From contig NC_087168.1 in NCBI RefSeq assembly GCF_035594125.1, positions 15,819,650 through 15,883,649 on the forward strand: a stretch of DNA of 64,000 nt. Reading direction: 5' to 3'. The notes beneath the pieces were generated by a model. It ran no database searches, had not been told where the DNA came from, and saw only the letters and a program-made list of their open reading frames with translations. Positions 58,972 through 64,000 of the stretch are shown here, piece by piece. Source of the stretch: Scylla paramamosain. Its lineage: Eukaryota > Arthropoda > Malacostraca > Decapoda > Portunidae. The stretch's first letter is position 1; each line of letters opens with the position of its first letter. Made by a program: the position numbers and the translations under genes.

Positions 58972-59310
58972 TTACGTAACAATCAAGTTTATGTTCTTTT
59001 CTTTACCTTATATTAAAAGAATGGAGGAAAGAAAAAAAAACATGTGAAGGAGGAAGAACAGAGAAAATAACAGAGAAGGAAGAGGAAGAAAGAGAGGGAG
59101 AGAGATGAGTAACAATCAAGTTCATTATTTTTCTTTACTTTTTATTAAGACTATGAAGAGAAAGAAGATAATATTTAATAACGAGGAAGAAAAGAAATTG
59201 AAAGAGAGCTAGGGAAGGAAGAGGAAGAGAGAAAGAGAGAGGGAGTAGGGATAAATAACAGTCATTTATTTTTTCTTCATCTTCTTTTATAAGTATGAAG
59301 AGGAGGAAGA
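58972..59310. repeat. Tandem repeat, unit about 140 bp, 3 copies
   Basis: GTAACAATCAAGTTTATGTT, GTAACAATCAAGTTCATTAT and ATAACAGTCATTTATTTTTT start units. Each continues TTTCTTTA...TTATTAARA...ATGAAGAGG and a purine-rich GAGGAAGAAAGAGAGGGAG tail. Confidence 0.7.
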
Positions 59311-60609
<1,299 letters not shown>

Positions 60610-60880
60610 GTCTTTGGGTAATGAGATTGTCGAATGCTTGTTATGGGGTGTACTTTTGAAACACACTAAGTACTCGAGCATTTTAATCCCTGTATCTTTT
60701 TTTTCCGCTCAGTAAAATCGTCAATATGTACTGAAATGTAGTATCAGCTCTTAGATTAGTGAGATGAACAGGTGCAAGTTATGGGTATATTTTGAAAACA
60801 CGGTATGTAATCAAATATTTAAAGTCTTCCTATACTTTTATTTCCACTTTGTAAAATCGTCCTTTACTGTAAGAGAGGCT
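60610..60880. repeat. Tandem duplication, unit about 130 bp
   Basis: GCTTGTTATGGGGTGTACTT and GCAAGTTATGGGTATATTTT each continue TGAAAMACRC, a TAATCNAAT-type block, CCTRTA, TTTTTYCC, and GTAAAATCGTC. Confidence 0.65.
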
Positions 60881-60974
60881 TTGATCAAGGACAAGGAAAC
60901 TGAAAAGAAAAAAGAAAGTTCCTAAAGAAAACAGTAAAAAATAAAAAAAGGTTCATTATTATATTATGACTCTT

Positions 60975-61320
60975 GAAACCGTCTTGAGCTATTATAATGA
61001 CGTAACACTTATCGCACCTTCGTTAACAAGCACTTAGAAAATTTTACAGTAATGAAGAAACCTCCTCTTATTCACTGTAATGACGCAACAATTTTCATTC
61101 TACCGTTAACTAGGACACGGAAAATTTAAATAAGTGATGTTTTCTCCTTTTATCTACGGTGATGAGGTAACAATGCTCACACTCCCGTTAACTATGACTC
61201 GTAGTGTTTAAACAAGTAATGTTGAAACCTTTCTCTCATCAACAGTAATGACGTAACAATTCCCACATTTCTATTAACTAGCACTCGGAAAATTGAAATG
61301 AGTAATGTTTGTTTCCTCTC
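60975..61320. repeat. Tandem repeat, unit about 80 bp, 4-5 copies
   Basis: Each unit has TAATGACGTAACAMTT, a CRCNYTNCCGTTAACTAG block, CACTYGGAAAATTTAAAT, RAGTAATGTTT and CYTCTYTTATC. Copies lie near 60980, 61070, 61150 and 61240. Confidence 0.75.
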
Positions 61321-61689
61321 GTGTTGTCGGGGTGAGGGTCGTGGGCGGCAGGGAGTGAGTCCAGGTCTATCTCCCCCTGACACTAGTTATATAAAGGCCA
61401 GCGGCGTCTTTCTCCATTTTACCTGACTCAGTTTCCCCGGCTTCACACTCCGAGGACACCTTTCCACACCCTCCTTCCTCCCTCCTTCACCTTTTCCCAT
61501 CTTTATTACTCTACCCCATCCTGTTCCTTCCTTTTCCTCAATAATTTCACGCTGACGACATGTTTCCCACGCCGTCTGCTTTCCTTCTCCCTTCTTCCTT
61601 CTCTCTTCGATGTTTATTACTCCCTCCCACCTCCCTTCCTTCCTTCGCAGCGTTAATTTTACACATCTCTCACTTTCCTCCTCTTTTAT

Positions 61690-61993
61690 TCTATTTTCTA
61701 GTTTTCATTACTTCTTTTCGTCTTTTTTCGTCTTTTCTCACCTGTAATTTTAGTCATCTCTTCGTGTCTTTTCCTTTAATTCGACTTTCCAATCTTTACT
61801 TCTCTTCTTTACTTCTTTTTCTTCGTTCTAATTTTACTCATTCCGTCTCTTTTCATTCAACTTTCAAATTGTCTTCTTTTCTTTACTCCGTTTTCCTTCG
61901 TTCTCTAATTTTACTCATCTGTTTTTTTTTTCCCTCTCATTCGACGTTTCAACTCGTATTTCTCTTCTTCATTCCTATTATCTCTTTATCTTC

Positions 61994-62034
<41 letters not shown>

Positions 62035-62140
62035 ATTCCATTTGTTTTACTCCTCAGTCTTTACTCATTTTAATCCTGTTCCTCCCTTCCCTCTTCTCTT
62101 CTAATTCTACTCATGTGTCCTTCTATTTCTCTTCCTTTTT
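61690..62140. repeat. Pyrimidine-rich tandem repeat, unit about 80-90 bp
   Basis: CTAATTTTACTCATCTGTTT-like words recur near 61745, 61830, 61905, and more diverged near 62065 and 62103, separated by TTCGACTTTCCAATC / TTCAACTTTCAAATTG / TTCGACGTTTCAACTCG. The long Ser/Phe/Leu frame here is an artefact. Confidence 0.6.
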
Positions 62141-63084
<944 letters not shown>

Positions 63085-63314
63085 TTAATCCTTTTATTGC
63101 TAATGACATTTGTTTCCTTAATCACTAAGCACTCTAAGACATTTCTTCTTGTTCTACAGCTACCTTACTTAACTTAACCAAACTTAAACACTATACTGGT
63201 AAAAAAAAAAAAAAAAAAATTCAAACCACTTTTTCTTTCTTGTAGACGCTTATAAAGATTTCACACATTGTGTTTAGTGTCTGGAATCATTGCATATTGC
63301 AGGAAAAGGGTTAA
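63085..63314 (-). mobile_element. TTAA-bounded MITE, copy D
   Basis: About 230 bp from TTAATCCTTTTATTGC to GCAGGAAAAGGGTTAA, same orientation as copy A. Shared words include TTTCCTTAATCACT, GACGCTTATAAAGAT and ATTGCATATTGCA. A run of about 20 A interrupts the middle, where copy A has a T run. Confidence 0.75.
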
Positions 63315-63539
63315 AAATTAGAGTAAAGAGAAGGAAATACACGCACCTAACGCTGAATACTAAGAACAACTAATGTACAAATACAATATCAAAAACTAAA
63401 TACAACTAGCATATAATATTACCACTTCTCATTCCTCTCTCTTCCTTTTGCTTACCTCATGAGTGGCACAGAACCTAAACTCTGACCTACAAGTGTGTCC
63501 TTTCAGTTTCCATATGCTTTTGAACATTATATGGGTTTG

Positions 63540-63627
<88 letters not shown>

Positions 63628-63888
63628 AGGTTTTGGGTTTATGTGTGTGATTTCATGAGGAAGAGATTGTAAAGGAGTACAAACCGACAGAAGGACAAAC
63701 AAACAGGTAAATAAACAGACAGGTAGATAATTTCACAGACAGGTCAGACAGAAGTGAAAGTAGGGAGAAAGACAAACAGACTGATAGACAATTCAAATGG
63801 GCAGGATAGACGGAAGAATAAACATGGCGGAAGATAAACAGACAGACAGACATGCTAGATAAAAAAATAAATAAATAAACATGAAGAA

Positions 63889-63940
<52 letters not shown>

Positions 63941-64000
63941 TTCATACAGACGTGCAGGTAAAGTCCTATCTATCAAGAGAAACGAAAACATTGTGCCTGT
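63315..64000. other. No gene; (GT)n, GACA-type and (CA)n
   Basis: (GT)n 63539-63622; degenerate ACAGACAGGTAGATA repeats 63685-63850; (CA)n 63893-63938. Confidence 0.75.

Overview
This window looks like non-coding-dominated nuclear DNA from an arthropod, most likely a decapod crustacean such as a crab or shrimp. That is an inference. It rests on an interstitial block of the arthropod telomere pentanucleotide TTAGG (41.18-41.47 kb), on very dense, long, nearly perfect dinucleotide and trinucleotide arrays, on short transposons of piggyBac and Tc1/mariner type, and on spliced exons separated by kilobases of repeat. There is no bacterial gene organisation. Most long open frames are artefacts of repeats (poly-SL, poly-RE, poly-TH, poly-S, poly-P).

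Two genes can be supported, both on the minus strand. (1) At 18.09-19.51 kb lies an intronless gene for a type I membrane protein: signal peptide, Ig domain, W-x-x-W-x-x-C linker, second Ig domain, transmembrane helix. It fits the FAM187 (Ig-like V-type) family. Its middle third is displaced by three same-direction frame shifts that sum to three bases, so the two ends share one frame. (2) At 40.20-44.76 kb are two exons of a thrombospondin type 1 repeat protein of the THSD7 type. Their splice phases and domain order fit each other across a 3.7 kb intron. An acidic Ser/Pro-rich segment is inserted in one TSP1 repeat. The remaining exons were not found and may lie outside the window or be too short to recognise. 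The FAM187-like gene lies about 21 kb downstream of the last visible THSD7 exon on the same strand, either as a neighbour or nested in an intron. Nothing seen links the two functionally, except that both encode extracellular W-x-x-W-x-x-C motifs.

Mobile DNA: five short TTAA-bounded elements (6.06, 7.88, 13.23, 42.32 and 63.09 kb), four of them clearly one family; a 217-bp Tc1/mariner-type MITE (35.08-35.30 kb); a tRNA-derived SINE candidate (45.96 kb); a dispersed family of about 120 bp (15.69, 31.33, 38.83, 48.30 kb); and a repeat cluster at 25.34-25.96 kb.

The rest is microsatellites plus a large number of diverged local tandem duplications with units of about 35-160 bp. These duplications appear to have built much of the non-coding DNA here. 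Notable structures are a 233-bp TTC array (36.02 kb), an AGT/ACT microsatellite hairpin (29.93-30.10 kb), an AP-1-like palindrome at the end of a CT array (34.72 kb), and a purine-to-pyrimidine strand switch at 53.5 kb. All coordinates of repeats are read by eye and may be off by a few bases.
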